From contig CM074819.1 in NCBI GenBank assembly GCA_037447605.1, positions 2,241,462-2,305,461 on the forward strand: a stretch of 64,000 nucleotides of DNA, read 5' to 3'. Within the stretch, counting starts at the first letter, position 1. Each line of letters starts with the position of its first letter. The DNA is from Zygnema circumcarinatum. Lineage: Eukaryota > Streptophyta > Zygnematophyceae > Zygnematales > Zygnemataceae. The notes beneath the pieces were generated by a model. It worked only from the letters and a program-made list of their open reading frames with translations. It did no database searches and was not told the DNA's origin. This document shows positions 11,689 to 23,488 of the stretch, piece after piece. The position numbers and the translations under genes are program-made.

Positions 11689-14353
11689 ATGGTGTCCGGG
11701 TCGGGAGTCCAGGCCAAGGTGGTGGTCGTGGACGCGCGCCACCATATGCTGGGCCGGCTGTCGTCCATCATCGCCAAGGAGCTTCTTAATGGCCAGAGAG
11801 TGGTGAGCATGCGTCCTCAGCGTTTTTAGGGTTAGGGATTGATGTTTTTTTTTCGCCTCTCTTCTCCTCCCTTCTCTTCCCTTCGCTTCTCTGTCGCTCT
11901 CCGCCGCTAGTTTTCCTCTCGTCGTACCTCTCATCTTTTTTTGTACAACTGCACAATTGTCGGTTTCTCGTGTCCATTGCCTGGCCTACTTCCTTTCCCT
12001 CCTTCCCCTGCCTTTGCCTCTCTTTTTCGTTGTTTTACCCCTATTTCAGCTCTGGCTGTCCTCTCCTCTCCCTGTCTTCCGCATTGCCCGCCCCTATCTC
12101 GCCCTCCTCCCCGTCCTCTCCTTCACCTGTCTTTCTCCTCCCCTTTTCTCTCCGTTCTCCTTCTCCCATTTTTCTCTACTGCCTCCGTTACTCCCTCTCC
12201 CTCTCCGTCCTCTCTTCTGTCCCTTCCCGGTAGAGCGCAATTTTCTCTCACGCATTCCTCACCTCCTTGGAAGGCATGCGTGCTCCGTGCGTATGAATTC
12301 CTTCCAGGTGGTTGTTCGATGTGAGGAAATCTGCCTATCAGGAGGATTGGTTCGCCAAAAGATGAAGTACCTCCGATTCTTGCGAAAGCGCATGAACACA
12401 AAGCCTAGCAAGGGGCCCATTCACTTTCGGGCACCCTCCAGAATATTGTGGAGGACTATCCGTGGGTGAGTTTGACTTCTCACGCTTCATTAATTTGTGA
12501 GGTGGAAGCTTGGCTTTTGAACAGTTCAGCAGAGTTCATTTCCTGCTGTAATTGGATAGGGATAGTATGCCTTTGGATGTTTTGTTTCCATGCACTCAGA
12601 GTCGCCTTTTTGTGGGGATAGAAGCTTGGCCCCAATCAAGGAAGTTGTACGTATAAGTTGTGGAACGAAAGTTCTCTCAGCGCGGGGTTTATCTTATTTC
12701 GGGCTACATTTAGCTTCCGCATAACCTATTTTTGGATACGTGACTTTAGAAGCTAAACTGCTCATTTTGTAATACATACTCTATATATTTTGAAAATGTC
12801 TAGACAAAAACACTTTTTCAGATGAAAGATTCCTGGTAGAAAATGAGTCGGATATGCAACTCATTTCGCGGGTTATCAGATGGTTATCAGAGACGTTGTC
12901 GGTTCTTGTGTTTCTCCATGCTCTCCCTCTCCCAATTCACCTTGTGGTCATTCCCTCACTCTCACATGCTCCCTTCCCCTTCTCCTTCTCGCACCTCGTC
13001 CACTTCCCCCCCGCTTCTCTCTTCCTCTTTATCTTCTCTTCGCCACTTGCCACCTTACTCCCACGTTTGCTCCTCGTTCCCTCCTACCTTCTCCCTAAAA
13101 CCACCCTCCCTTCCTACAACCTTCCTCCCTCCCTCCCTCCCTCCCTCCCTCCCTCCCTTCCTCCCTTCCTCCCTCCCTCCCTCCCTCCCTTCCTCCCTCC
13201 CTCCCTTCCTCCCTCCCTCCCTCCCGTCCTCCCTCCCGTCCTCCCTCTCTTTCTCACTCCCTCCCCTCCCTCCCTGTAGAAAGTAGTGGAGAAGCTCAGT
13301 TGCTGAGGGGATGGAAGTGCAGAATGATTCCCCACAAGACCAAGAGAGGCGCAGCTGCATTGGAGCGTTTGAAGGCCTTTGAGGGAATTCCCGCCCCGTA
13401 CGACAAAACAAAGCGTGTTGTCGTCCCTGATGCTCTCAAGTAAGTGAAGAATGCACTGCCGATCCTAATTCTCACCTGTATTGTGTTTAACTTATTTTTT
13501 CTGGTTTATTAAATGATACCTTGAACAACAAACTCCAGTCCTCACAAGTAGGGGCACTACATGGAATTGCTATGAGTTGATCTGTGTGTTCGGATTGGTT
13601 TGGGATTAGGGTTTTGCGCCTTCAACCCGGCCACAAATACTGTTTGTTGGGTCGCCTTTCGCACGAAGTGGGTTGGCATCACCTGGAGACCATTAATGTA
13701 AGTAACTTTTCCGGATTCCAAAGAATTAGCTTATCGGAAAATAGTTAGGCTTATGATGGGAAGGACAAGGTTCTAAGTTAATACGTGATATGGACTATGT
13801 GAGCACAAAACCGGACAACATCCAAGTAGGTTTAGAAGGCTTTCGGTTACCCGCATCCATGGACAGAGAGTTCATGAACACAGTAATCAAGTAATTACGC
13901 TTTCATACCTCTACATGAATAACCTCACACAGCGATTGCAGCATCCATTGACTGATGCAGTGATAAGGTCAGGGATTAACCAAAGAGATGCGATGATCAT
14001 TCTCTGCAGCTATAGGCGCTCGGGCTTTTGATTCGTCAAAGTTGTTTTGCAGGTTGTCGTGTATGAGCTACTCATAATGGGCTGTTGTCTCTTCCCCTCC
14101 GTCGTTCGTTTCCTCCCCGCTCGTCTCCCGTCTCTCTTCTTGAGATCACTGATGATCACTGATGGGGCCTGTGGATATGTTACGATGGGTGCAGGAGCTG
14201 GAGGCGAAGCGGAAGGAACTGTCGGCCGAGTTCTACAAGAAGAAGAAGGCGGCTTTGCAGAGGCGACTCAAGGCAACAGTGGCTGCCACCGAGAAGCTGG
14301 CGGAGGAGCACAAGGCCGTGCTGGAGCCGTTGTCCTACAAGGCGTCGGAGTAG
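11689..14353 (+). CDS. RPL13A: 60S ribosomal protein L13a (uL13)
   Basis: Five exons, 11689-11802, 12308-12465, 13323-13439, 13610-13697 and 14195-14353, encode 211 residues, close to the usual length of about 205. The start reads MVSGSG followed by [13 protein letters not shown], as in land plants. The middle has [19 protein letters not shown] and MIPHKTKRG, all hallmarks of eukaryotic uL13. The last exon encodes the charged lysine-rich tail that extends the eukaryotic protein over bacterial L13. The protein sits on the large ribosomal subunit. Introns are CT-rich; intron 2 contains a long CCTCC tract at about 13120-13275. The start lies in a strong GCCATGG context after a pyrimidine-rich leader, as expected for a ribosomal-protein gene. 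Confidence 0.97.
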
Positions 14354-15232
14354 AGCACTAGGCGCTGCAAGAGCGAAAGCTTTCTATCTTGCCACTGTGC
14401 GGAAGCCTGTTTTGGAGCAGAATTGAAGGGAGTCGTCATTGAAAGAGAAGCTCTGTCCTTCTTTTCCAATCGAACGGAGATTGCCTATCGTGTGCAGCTG
14501 TGAGGCTTGTCTGTGGGGAAGTGTGTGCAGACCATGCATATGCGGTACCCTAAAGGCTATGCGGCCACTCAGCTTTGGGTGAGTGTGCATGGGATCGGTG
14601 GGCACCAGTCTTGTGGTGATTCACTTCCTGAGGGGGGCATCGTAGGTGATTGAATGATAAGTCCAACACTGTGGCCACACGAATGTACATGTCGCGCCTC
14701 TCTTGTTCAATCTCGTGAGGGTATGGAACTGAGTTGTCGTTTTGAGTTACGTCAGCTGGAAATATCCAGCATGGAAACGACAGGCTGTTTAACTGGTATA
14801 TAGCATAGAGCGCCGTTGCCCTTAGCGGTACGACACTGTCATGTCACAATACAGTCTTGAAACCGCGATACGATATGTCCAGAGCGGTACGATATATCGC
14901 GTGAACCATGTCCGCCGGAAATATAGCCAAGTCTACCGCGCCCCCGCACTATAGAAGTCCAGAGCCGAGTATCGATATGATACGGAAATATCGCGATACT
15001 CGGTTTGACGTGCGCCAAACGGGGGCGGTTTCTGCAGCGCGTATCGTATCGTATCGTATTGCGGCGAAAGGCGAATTCCAGTAAATGTGGGTTTGTTGTT
15101 GTCGCGCCAGGCCATGGATGGATGGATGGATGGATGGATGGTTCGCGCTCTGGCTGTTGGTGTTGTTGTTGGTAAGAAGCTAGAGAGAGCGAGGCGTGGC
15201 CGTTCCTTAGCGAAGGAAGGAAGGTCTGCCAA

Positions 15233-15480
15233 GTCTGACCTCCCCTATTGTTGTATTATGTAGTAGGGGGGGTCAGACATTTACCATGGCCTTACTAAAT
15301 TCCCGAATTTAGTATACTAAAAGTCAAAGTTTTGCGTACGAATTCCGGGTCGGGATCCGCGGCTCCACCGTACCCAGCCACACCGAAATGCGTACCTAGC
15401 CAATGCTTAGTTCGCCCGACAGGCTTACTAAATTGATTTGGCCATGGCGAATGTCTGACCCGCCCTATTGTTGTACTATG
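15233..15480. mobile_element. MITE-like foldback element
   Basis: Terminal inverted repeats of 21 bp lie at 15271-15291 and 15440-15460; they differ at two positions and share the ends GGTCAGACATT and CCATGGCC. The core is about 190 bp and non-coding. Both sides carry a near-identical flank starting CTATTGTTGTA (15245 and 15465). The left flank itself contains an inverted GTCTGACC (15233-15240) facing the left terminal repeat. This suggests a small non-autonomous DNA element with nested or tandem structure. No transposase is present. Confidence 0.6.
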
Positions 15481-17229
15481 TATTGTATTGTATTCAAAGC
15501 GCTGCGTTTGATTGTTGATGGGCGGTTCGACAACTGGTCGGTCGCCCAACGGAAGAAATGAAGAATTCGAAGAAGAAGAAGAAGACGAAGCCCGTCACTT
15601 TGAAATCATCAATCCTGCTACCTAGAGTGACACCTACCAATAACACTGTCGCGTAGCGGAACTGAAAGGAGAAGAGCGAAACGTGGCATCGTTACGGCGC
15701 GCCATGTGGACCTAAAAGCTACCACGTGTCATAAAGTGGTCCCAGGAGGGCAGGGATGGCGAAAGCTGATTGGCCAATCTCAGGGCTTCTTTAATGACAT
15801 TTTGTCGTTAGCGAAAGCGCGCTTGGAGTGTATCTGGACTGTCCGGACCGACAAACATAGTTGATAGCTTTATAGAATACGTAATATGTATATATTTTTT
15901 CATATAATTAACGTCGTGTGCATAGTACGGGTTCTTGAAAAAACTCATTGCCGTCCCTCGTTTTGACAAGGATAAGGGCACCTCGCGAGACATTTGGCGG
16001 AGGCCGAGGACGTTAAACATCGTCAGATCAGAAAATTCGACGGCGGGCAGCGGGCAGACGGGCAGCGACCGAAATATTTGCAGCGGGTAGCCAGCGGTGA
16101 ACGCATCGAAGCCGTCCGTCAAGCGATGCGGAGCGTCCGTACAGCAATGTTTGGCGCTTGGGAACATTTTGAGCTGCCCGAACTTGGCGGACGAAACGAA
16201 ACGGCTCAAAAGCTGCGCACGTTTTGATAATCTTTCGTTAGCAGGGCAAAGGAGTGTACTTCAACAAAAAGATTCAGAGTGGTCCTTGGAAGGATGGAAC
16301 TCGAAAGTTTGAGGCGAGGATATGGATCTCGTTTTTATGCTTCGAAGGCGGAAATGTATGGCGGTGTACGAATCGGAGACAGAAATTGGACTGAAGGAAG
16401 GATTGAAGAATTGAAGGACTGTATCTTGCTTTTTAGGTTATGCGTTGGTTGACTTTTCTTCTTCTGGGAGGTGTTCAGAGTTGCAGCAATGGCTGAAGGT
16501 TTGTTGGTGCAACTTTGAATGGAATGCTGCTGATGTTAGATCCTGTGGTCCGTGTTTGACATTTGGTCTAAAAAAAAAAAAAAAATGGAAGTGGAGGCCT
16601 TAGAAAGAGAGAGGAGGAAAGATCTGTTGATAATGAAACAGTATTGGTAGAGGGATTATTTTTTAGGCTGTAAGGTGTAGGCTCTAGAGTTTAGAATGCA
16701 CGGTGTTGGGTTTCAGGTCTAGGGTGTTAAGGTTTAGGATCAGGGGTTTAGGTTTTAGGGTTTATGGTTTGGGATTTAGGAGAAAGCTGCATGCATGCAG
16801 TGGCTCTCATGGCTTGAGCACATGATGATGGCCATGGCTCACTCATGTCATCGTCATATTGAGGAGCAAAGCAAACTTATAGGGTTTGAGGGTTGTGTGC
16901 ATCAAAATGCTCAGGTTGAAAGTGAACTTTGGAAGAGGACTATTTAGAATGGAAGGTCCTCACAATGTGGGGTCCTAGGACCTGCAAGGCGAGGAACAAA
17001 ACAACAAAAAATGGCTCCTTGCCTTGAGGCTCATGAAAGGCCAATCCAGAGCCGTACAAACTCATCTTAGCAAACTAGAATCCGGTTTTTGTCCGTATAG
17101 TTTTTTTCGTACAGTACTTTGTAATTCGTGACGCGTGTGATGGCGTCATACAGTGTATCGCGAACCTGCTTGCACTATCAGCTGGCGTCACCTTACAGTT
17201 CTATGTAAAGTCACGCAAGCCCATGTAGT

Positions 17230-17741
17230 CGCTGTAATTTCCACGTGGTTTTTCACCCCTTTGTTCATGAACCCCAGCACTTGCCCACGCCGGAGGGCTC
17301 CCTCCCTTTTGCAGCAGCAGCCAACTGAGTCCCTATGTGAAGTCGAACACGGTATTTTCCAAATATTTTTGACCACCGTCAAACGAATCCACAAACTGTT
17401 ACAGCGACATAGAGCACGTAGTTGTAATCGCCCTCCACGTGGCCCTTGAAACGTGGCACCTCCACCGACCAAATCTGCGACGTGGCGCCTCAAGAATCGC
17501 CAACGACATTCTCCCTTGCTTTGAAATGCCGCCACGTGTCGAACAGTACGGCACTCTCCCTCTCCCTCTCCTCTTCCACTTCCTCTCCCACTCCGACTCC
17601 TCCCACTCACTCCCGTTCTGTTTCCCTCTCCCGCTTCCCACCTCTCTCACATACTCTGATCGCCTCTCTCTCCGCCTCTCTCTCTCCGCCTCTCCCTCTT
17701 CACCTCTCTCAGCCTGAACCCTAATCCCTTCCACCACAACG
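17230..17741 (+). promoter_or_regulatory. G-box-rich promoter of the 17.7-kb gene
   Basis: CCACGTGG-type G-boxes occur at about 17241 and 17435, and a CCACGTGTC variant at about 17532. A dense CT tract (17550-17710) then runs up to the start codon. The arrangement matches other 5' regions in the window. Confidence 0.5.
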
Positions 17742-19118
17742 ATGACTATCTTCAAATCCGCCGACCTTCGCGCCTTCCGCCGACTCCGCGAGTTCACGAG
17801 GGAGTGGGACGTTCAGAGACCCGAGATAGAGGCAGCCATGGCTACCGCGGCTTCATGGACCTCTGAAGGAACCGCCACCCGGACCGCCATATCGGAAGTT
17901 TATAAGAAGTCGTCCGACGCCCAAAGAGCGTACCTTCTCGTCCCGACGCCGATCACCTCGCGAGCGCAGGAAAGGACAGTTCAGTCATTGCTGGACCTTC
18001 TGGACGAGCACGGAGTGCCAGGAGGCAGTCTCCTGGCACCCAACGTGTCTAAGTTTGGGCCCTCAGCGTCTCACAGAATTCTCACTGCATATTTCAGTAC
18101 ATTAAAGTTGGCGGCTATCTCGGTTGTGAATGATATTGAAGGGGGAGGCTCCTTGAAAACACAAAGCGACCCATCAAGAGCAGGGATTTGTGATTCTAAC
18201 GGTCGGTCGGAATCAAATGAAGGGTCTTCCTATGGTGAGGAAGCAAGAGCTGTCGCAGAGGGGAACTCCGACATCAAGAAGTTGCCAGATGGAAGCTTCA
18301 TCGTGCCTTCCATGGCGATAGACTACGAGAAGCTTCAGTCTTTGGAAGCTACTGGTAGGAATGTAGGAGAGGGAGTTCCAGCGCAGTTCGTCGCCATCCC
18401 CCCGGAAGCTCCAGGGCAGCCATGGAAACTGGCCCGGCAGACAGAGAGTGAGAGAGGCGGAGAAATGGAGGGAAAGCGAGAGGATGAGGGCAATGAGAGT
18501 ACTCCAAACGCTGGTGGCGTGGCAGCAACAGCCAGCGCTGAAGTTTCGGAGGGGGGAATGGCGTTAAGCTCTCCTAGATCACCTTCGGCTGTGGAGGGAT
18601 TAGCCATGGCAGGGGGAGCGTTGATTGCAGGAGGGCTGGCGGCAGCGGGGGGCGGAGCGCTGATGGCGACCAGCGGAGCTGCCATTGCTGGGGGGCTTGC
18701 AGCTGCAACAATCGCCTCCGGATTTGGAGCAAAGGAGAAAGTTAGCGGAGAACCGGGTGAGGCCATTAGCAGTTCGGATGAGGTCAATAGTGATAGAAAT
18801 GCGGTTCTAGAAAACGGAGACGCTTTCGACGAAGCAGGTAAGAGTATGGGAAATTTGAATGGAGGAGAGGAGGGAGTGGAGGGAGAGAAGGCCGTTGGAG
18901 GGGTGGATGGCGCGAGTGCGGGGGAAATTGGACCGGTTGTACAGGATAAGGCGGGCTGCGAGGAGGAGGGGGAAGGAAGAGGGAAGGAGAGAGACGTGGA
19001 GAAGATGGGGAAGCCGACGGGCTCTCGAGTAGCAGATGAGAAGAATGGAGGAGGGGCAACGACGAGCCGGAGAAGGAGATGGGCATGTTGCACGAGTGTG
19101 GGTCGTGATGAGTGGTGA
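17742..19118 (+). CDS. hypothetical protein, glycine/alanine-rich C-terminal half
   Basis: One long open frame of 458 residues starting at an ATG after a CT-rich leader. I do not recognise a family. Residues 1-135 look globular and helical (RAFRRLREFTREWD near the start) with no transit peptide signature. Residues 286-331 form two hydrophobic Gly/Ala-rich stretches that could be membrane hairpins. The rest is acidic and low in complexity. A good splice donor (GCAG, then GTAAGAG) sits at 18837/18838. The true coding exon may therefore end there, with the acidic tail being intron read-through and later exons unidentified. The conserved-looking N-terminal part is the best evidence that this is a gene. 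Confidence 0.5.
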   Translation: MTIFKSADLRAFRRLREFTREWDVQRPEIEAAMATAASWTSEGTATRTAISEVYKKSSDAQRAYLLVPTPITSRAQERTVQSLLDLLDEHGVPGGSLLAPNVSKFGPSASHRILTAYFSTLKLAAISVVNDIEGGGSLKTQSDPSRAGICDSNGRSESNEGSSYGEEARAVAEGNSDIKKLPDGSFIVPSMAIDYEKLQSLEATGRNVGEGVPAQFVAIPPEAPGQPWKLARQTESERGGEMEGKREDEGNESTPNAGGVAATASAEVSEGGMALSSPRSPSAVEGLAMAGGALIAGGLAAAGGGALMATSGAAIAGGLAAATIASGFGAKEKVSGEPGEAISSSDEVNSDRNAVLENGDAFDEAGKSMGNLNGGEEGVEGEKAVGGVDGASAGEIGPVVQDKAGCEEEGEGRGKERDVEKMGKPTGSRVADEKNGGGATTSRRRRWACCTSVGRDEW

Positions 19119-20354
19119 GGGGATGTTGGGAGTAAGGTCGGAGAGGGAGGGCAAAGGAATGGGTAGGAAGGTGGGATTGGGGGGAAAGTGTGAGAAAGTC
19201 AGTGAGAGGGAGGAAGAGAGAGAAAGGGAGCGAGAGAGAGGGGGAGTGAGAGTGAACATATTCCAATAATTCGCAAGCCGTTCGGCTTGTCCTTTTCCAC
19301 ATACCAAACCCGAGAGACATGCCGAGGAGAGAGAAAAACACAGAGAAAATTTGGGGAGTAGAGACGCTGGTGGTTGGGGTGAGACAGAAGAAGCGTGCAG
19401 GATGGATTGAGCGAGGGAGTCGGAGAGAGAATGCCGTAACGCAGCGGGAGAGACGTTTTCTGAAGGCTCCGGCCTGTATATTACGAGGCATCAGGTGTTG
19501 GAAGCTCCTAGTGTGGGACGGGTTTGGGTTTATAGGGTTCTTAGGGCTTTTAGTGTACTCATGCATAAGGTTGGATAATACGGAGGCTAAAGAGGTTTGT
19601 AAAGATTACCCGCTCTGTGGTTGAAATGGGAAGGGCATACATGGTGGGAACGGTAAATGTATCATAACTTGAGGAGATTACTCGTGGAGTGAAAAGTTTG
19701 TCCAATCATTCCAATGCTTGACTCACAAGTCCCCGTGCCACTGCTTTGAAGAGTCATACGAGTACATGCGGAAGTTGTTGCCTCATTCTTTGACGACTCT
19801 CCCCTCTCTCTACTGACATGCCCAAAGCCAACTGCCTACAGGTCGAAGTGCAGAACGATGACTTTCGAATGCCAGCGCAAGTTCAAGTCTTGCCATTACA
19901 AGACGTGAAAACTCCAGATCTGTTTATCTGCAAAAAATGTTCACATGCATACACACTGCAAGGAGCTGAGCTGCGCATAGCGGATGCGCACGTTTGAGGG
20001 TATATCGGCAGAGTAGCAACAATCCATGCTTTCATTACCGAAACCAAAGCTACAAAATAAAGAGTTTATTTTCTGAGAAATCTCTACCGATCAAAATAGT
20101 CACCAAAAGTTTTTGGCAGTGCAGGAGCCTAAATCCTTCTCTTTACTTACTGTACAGCAAAAGCTACTTCCTTACCACCAGGAAGCCTCAAACTCTGAAT
20201 CGAATCTCATGCGTGTTGGAGACAGAATCGAGAAAAGAAACCACATAAAGTACAGAGTGCTCACAGGTTTGGCCCCACTTCATCGCAACACGGCCTTGTA
20301 CACTCTGCCAGCCATTCTTGCAGACATGATAATAGGGCATTCCGGTTTCTAAAC
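19119..20354. other. gap between the unknown gene and PRP18, no gene recognised
   Basis: Begins with GA-rich sequence that still reads open on both strands. The rest is unremarkable mixed sequence with a small GGGTTT patch near 19525. It probably holds two 3' flanks, because the neighbouring genes converge. Confidence 0.5.
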
Positions 20355-21965
20355 TCACGCCACCTCTTTAGGGGCCGCGGTTATGTAGAGCGGACTTCCC
20401 TTGGCAGACTTTGAACTCTCCTCCGCTTTCAGCATTTCGAGGTCGCTCCCATTGGCTAAGCTGTTGAACTCGACGGATTTTGACGGCAAAGCGGGATAGT
20501 TCCTTTGGCAGAGAGTCATGAGCCGCTTCACCGACTGCAGATACTTTCGAGTCGTCTCGTCATTCATGATGTGCGCCACACTGTTTGTGTGAATCTTCTC
20601 CCGAGCGCTACGCTCGTGAATACCCACCATGGTAACACCGATGGGCCATGGGGCATTCCCAATTGCAAGCTTGATGTATTTGTCCATGGCTGCCAGGTAA
20701 TTCCTGTCTAAGCAAGCCTTCACTATGAACAGAAGAGCCTCCTTGATATCGTCATACAATTGCTGCAAGAAACACAAAACATCCAAAGTCATTATTCTGG
20801 AAAACTTGTTTCCACCCGACGAGCCTCCTGCTGAAAACGTCCAAAAACTGTAAAGTCGAGAAAGCCTATCAATTCGTAAGTATTGGAAGGCCCTAACCCC
20901 TCCAAAGGATGCCCCGTTGAAACTAGACCACGAACCTTAGACCCTGAAGGTCCTGAAACGAACTAAACCTCCAATGCCGGAAACAGCAAGAAAGTCGTGA
21001 AAACTGAAGTACCCACACGAGGAAAATAAATTATCGGACTCCGGGATAACACTCAAATCGTAAGCCCTTCAAAATCCTAAACACATGCCTTAAATCCAAC
21101 GCACCTTCCGCCGGCACATTTTAAAAAGCGGTTCCAAATATCGAGCGCACTGCCGGTAGGTCGCCAGCACAGCTCTCCCTTGCTGTGTCCTCGTCTCTGC
21201 ATCTGGCCTCTCGTCCAACTCCTTCTCCCATTCCTGCAAGATGCGCTTAAAGAACACCAAAATCTTGTCCTCATCACATAGTTCTTCAAAATCTGCACGC
21301 ATCCTTTTGCTATCTATGTCGTTTTCCTCTCTCCCTCTCTTTCCTTCCCCCTCACCATCCCTATTCCCCTCTCCGTCTCCCCCTCCCTCTTGCCCCTCCC
21401 TCTCCCCCCCTCCACCCCTCTCCTTCTCCTTTTGCTTCTCCTTTCTATGCTCTCCTATGCCCCCCTTCAAGTTCCGCATATCTCGCAGAAAATCGTTCTG
21501 CTGTCCCTCTGTAATTTCTCCGTCAGCGTCAACTTCTCCTGTCTTCATGTGCACCTTCAAGCGAGCCAGCCGCGCATCATCGTCCTCCCCAAAGAGCGTC
21601 ACGGGCTGCTTCAGCAGCCGCAGCCTGCGCATCACTTCTGCCTTTGGCAGAACGAGCTTGTCGATGATGTCCTCACTGTCGTTAGTCGATGCCTTCGCTG
21701 TCGCTGCAGCCTTCAGAAGCTTTGCAGCGGCTTCCTGGGCAGAAGGCGCCTCTCCCTCTCCCTCCTCTCCTCCGCCTCCCGCAGGCGCCTTCAGGCCAAG
21801 ACCCTTCTTCTTCTCTCGCTCCCGTTTCTCCTCCTCCCGGAGATGTTCAAGTGTCCTCTGCTCAAGCTCCCCCCTCCGAATCGACTTTTTCCCTCCGCCA
21901 GCTTCTTCCAGCGCCTTCCGCTTCTTCTCCAGCTCGCGCTTCAAGAAATCCATGGCGGCAGACAC
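20355..21965 (-). CDS. PRP18: pre-mRNA-splicing factor 18 (PRP18)
   Basis: Two exons, 21965-21105 and 20762-20355, give 422 residues; a second in-frame ATG at 21953 gives 418 and matches the family start MDFLKRE. The N-terminal part is a lysine/glutamate-rich helix. It is followed by the PRP4-like motif [22 protein letters not shown] and a low-complexity E/G/K insert. The C-terminal Prp18 helical bundle spans the intron ([20 protein letters not shown], then [20 protein letters not shown]). The conserved loop [20 protein letters not shown] and the NDE-T-RKYLQS-KRLMT helix follow. The family acts in the second step of pre-mRNA splicing with the U5 snRNP. The length fits plant homologues, whose inserts are longer than in yeast. 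Confidence 0.95.
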
Positions 21966-22319
21966 ACTCTATCTTAGTCCGGAGCCGCTCTCTCTCCCAC
22001 AAACCGGCAATCCTAATGCTTCCAGCAGCAGCCTGGCCCAAGAGATGAAGAGGTTCCCAACCCTAACGCCCTTTTCCCAGCATGGAACGCGCCATTTCCA
22101 GTTACAGTCCCGTTGCAGCGCACAGCACAGCCGTACAGGGGAAGCCACCTATCATAGTGCGACTTCGTGCGACTAAATGTGAATCGCACGAAGCGAAGGC
22201 GACCATTTTCTGACCTCTTACGTGCCGCCATTTGTCCTGCGACCCCTAAATGCCATTATGCGACAAACTGCGAAGTCGCAGGTAGTCGCCAAGCGTGTGA
22301 AGGTACAGTAATGGGATCA

Positions 22320-22440
22320 TGCCGCCATGTGATGGCCCATGGGCCCATGGGCCCATGGGGCCATGGGGCCATGGTCATGGTGGGGGATGCTGGATGGGGG
22401 GGACGGCCATGGCCATGGGGTGGGGGGGGAGGATGATGTC
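22320..22440. repeat. tandem CATGGGCC palindromic repeat
   Basis: Repeated GGGCCCAT/ATGGGCC and GGGGCCATGG units in close series between 22334 and 22380, followed by G-rich sequence. The unit is self-complementary, so the stretch could form alternative hairpins. It lies in the 5' flank of PRP18. Confidence 0.7.
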
Positions 22441-22897
22441 GCCAATGCAGCATCAGCGGAGAGGGCGCTCTGACGTCACCGCCGGAGGGCTGTAGGGAAA
22501 GCACTCCGCCATGGCGCACATGTGAGTCACTGCAGCTTTAGAGTTCAGGGGGAGGGCTGTGGGAGAAACGATGAATGTTCAGAGGTTTTGCTGACTTCCA
22601 ATGTTCCCTTTCTGCCCACTCTTTCATAATTTAAGAGGGTGAAATTGCCATGACACGGACCTGCTTAGAAGCTCATGCTGCAATGTACCATTGGCTGCCT
22701 CCACTCGTAAAGTCAAAAAATAATTGGGAAAAACAAGCATCTTTGAAACTTGGTATCACTGAAAAATTAGAAATAGAAGCGTAACAAAAGATTTTCCTCG
22801 AGCCACTGTGAAGCTGAAATCCGTCCCTTCACCGCCAAGCCTAACCAAAGACTGTCCGGGACCTTGCTCTTTACTATAATCTTGAAGCTCGCCCACC

Positions 22898-23206
22898 TTA
22901 CTTTTTACTTTCTAAATAAGGATAATTATGATCGGCTTTAAAAAGCACGTTAAAGCGCGAGCGCTGTTTTTTAATAAGACTTTGCTCTAATATCAAGGCT
23001 TCTCTGGCGTTATTGATCATAATAAAGTTAAAAAAATCTAATTTTCTCTTTTCACAAGGCAAGCGGAGCTTTAGGCTGTCAGTAACTTTGCAAACGCTGT
23101 TAAAGAGTTTGGGCCATACCAACGTAAACGAGCTTTCCTTTTTCGTCAGAAATAAAAAATTGAGGCTGGGGTTAATTCTCACTAAACCCAACCTCCTCAA
23201 CCCCAA
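22898..23206 (-). pseudogene. AT-rich fragment resembling bacterial UvrC N-terminal region
   Basis: A 102-residue frame whose last 40 residues match the part of UvrC just after the GIY-YIG fold: EALILEQSLIKK, then RFNVLFKADHNYPYL, against the family pattern EALLLEnnLIKkhxPRYNVlLKDDKsYPYI. The first half does not align well, and no GIY-YIG catalytic motif is present, so the nuclease is not intact. The segment is clearly richer in A and T than its neighbours and uses AT-rich codons. It ends abruptly at a TAA, beyond which ordinary sequence resumes. Most likely a decayed insertion from an AT-rich bacterium or an organelle. Chance resemblance is possible but unlikely given the length of the match. 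Confidence 0.5.
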
Positions 23207-23338
23207 ATGTTAACAGAGTGGAACGAAAGCTAGAAACTCTGAATCCTTCTCGCCCTAAGGAGCTCTGAAACTTCAACGACCCCCCTGACCTTGCTACGAA
23301 ACTCTAAAAATTCACTCTTAACCCACCTACGCTACCCC

Positions 23339-23470
23339 TGTTGTATCCTTAATCCTAATCCAAATCATAACCTTAATCTTAACCCTCTAAATCTCAACCA
23401 TAACCCTATTCTTAATTCTGACATCCTAACGCGAACTTTAACCCTGACCCTCACAATAACTGTTGCCCTT
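23339..23470. repeat. degenerate CCTAA-type repeat
   Basis: Loose succession of CCTAATC, ACCCTAA and ACCCTG units, similar to the C-rich strand of plant telomere repeats. It directly precedes the first recognised coding exon of the PATROL1-like gene, probably inside its first intron or leader. Confidence 0.55.
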
Positions 23471-23488
23471 ACCTTGAATCTCTGTCAG

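Larger units (their letters stand above)
14354..17741. other. intergenic region with repeats, no gene recognised
   Basis: Holds the 3' flank of RPL13a, a run of TACGATA-type short repeats at about 14865-15060, a GGAT microsatellite (15115-15141), a MITE-like foldback element (15233-15480), an A-run at about 16570, telomere-like patches (16683-16780), and a G-box-rich promoter near the right end. Open frames here are short and match nothing I recognise. Confidence 0.6.
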
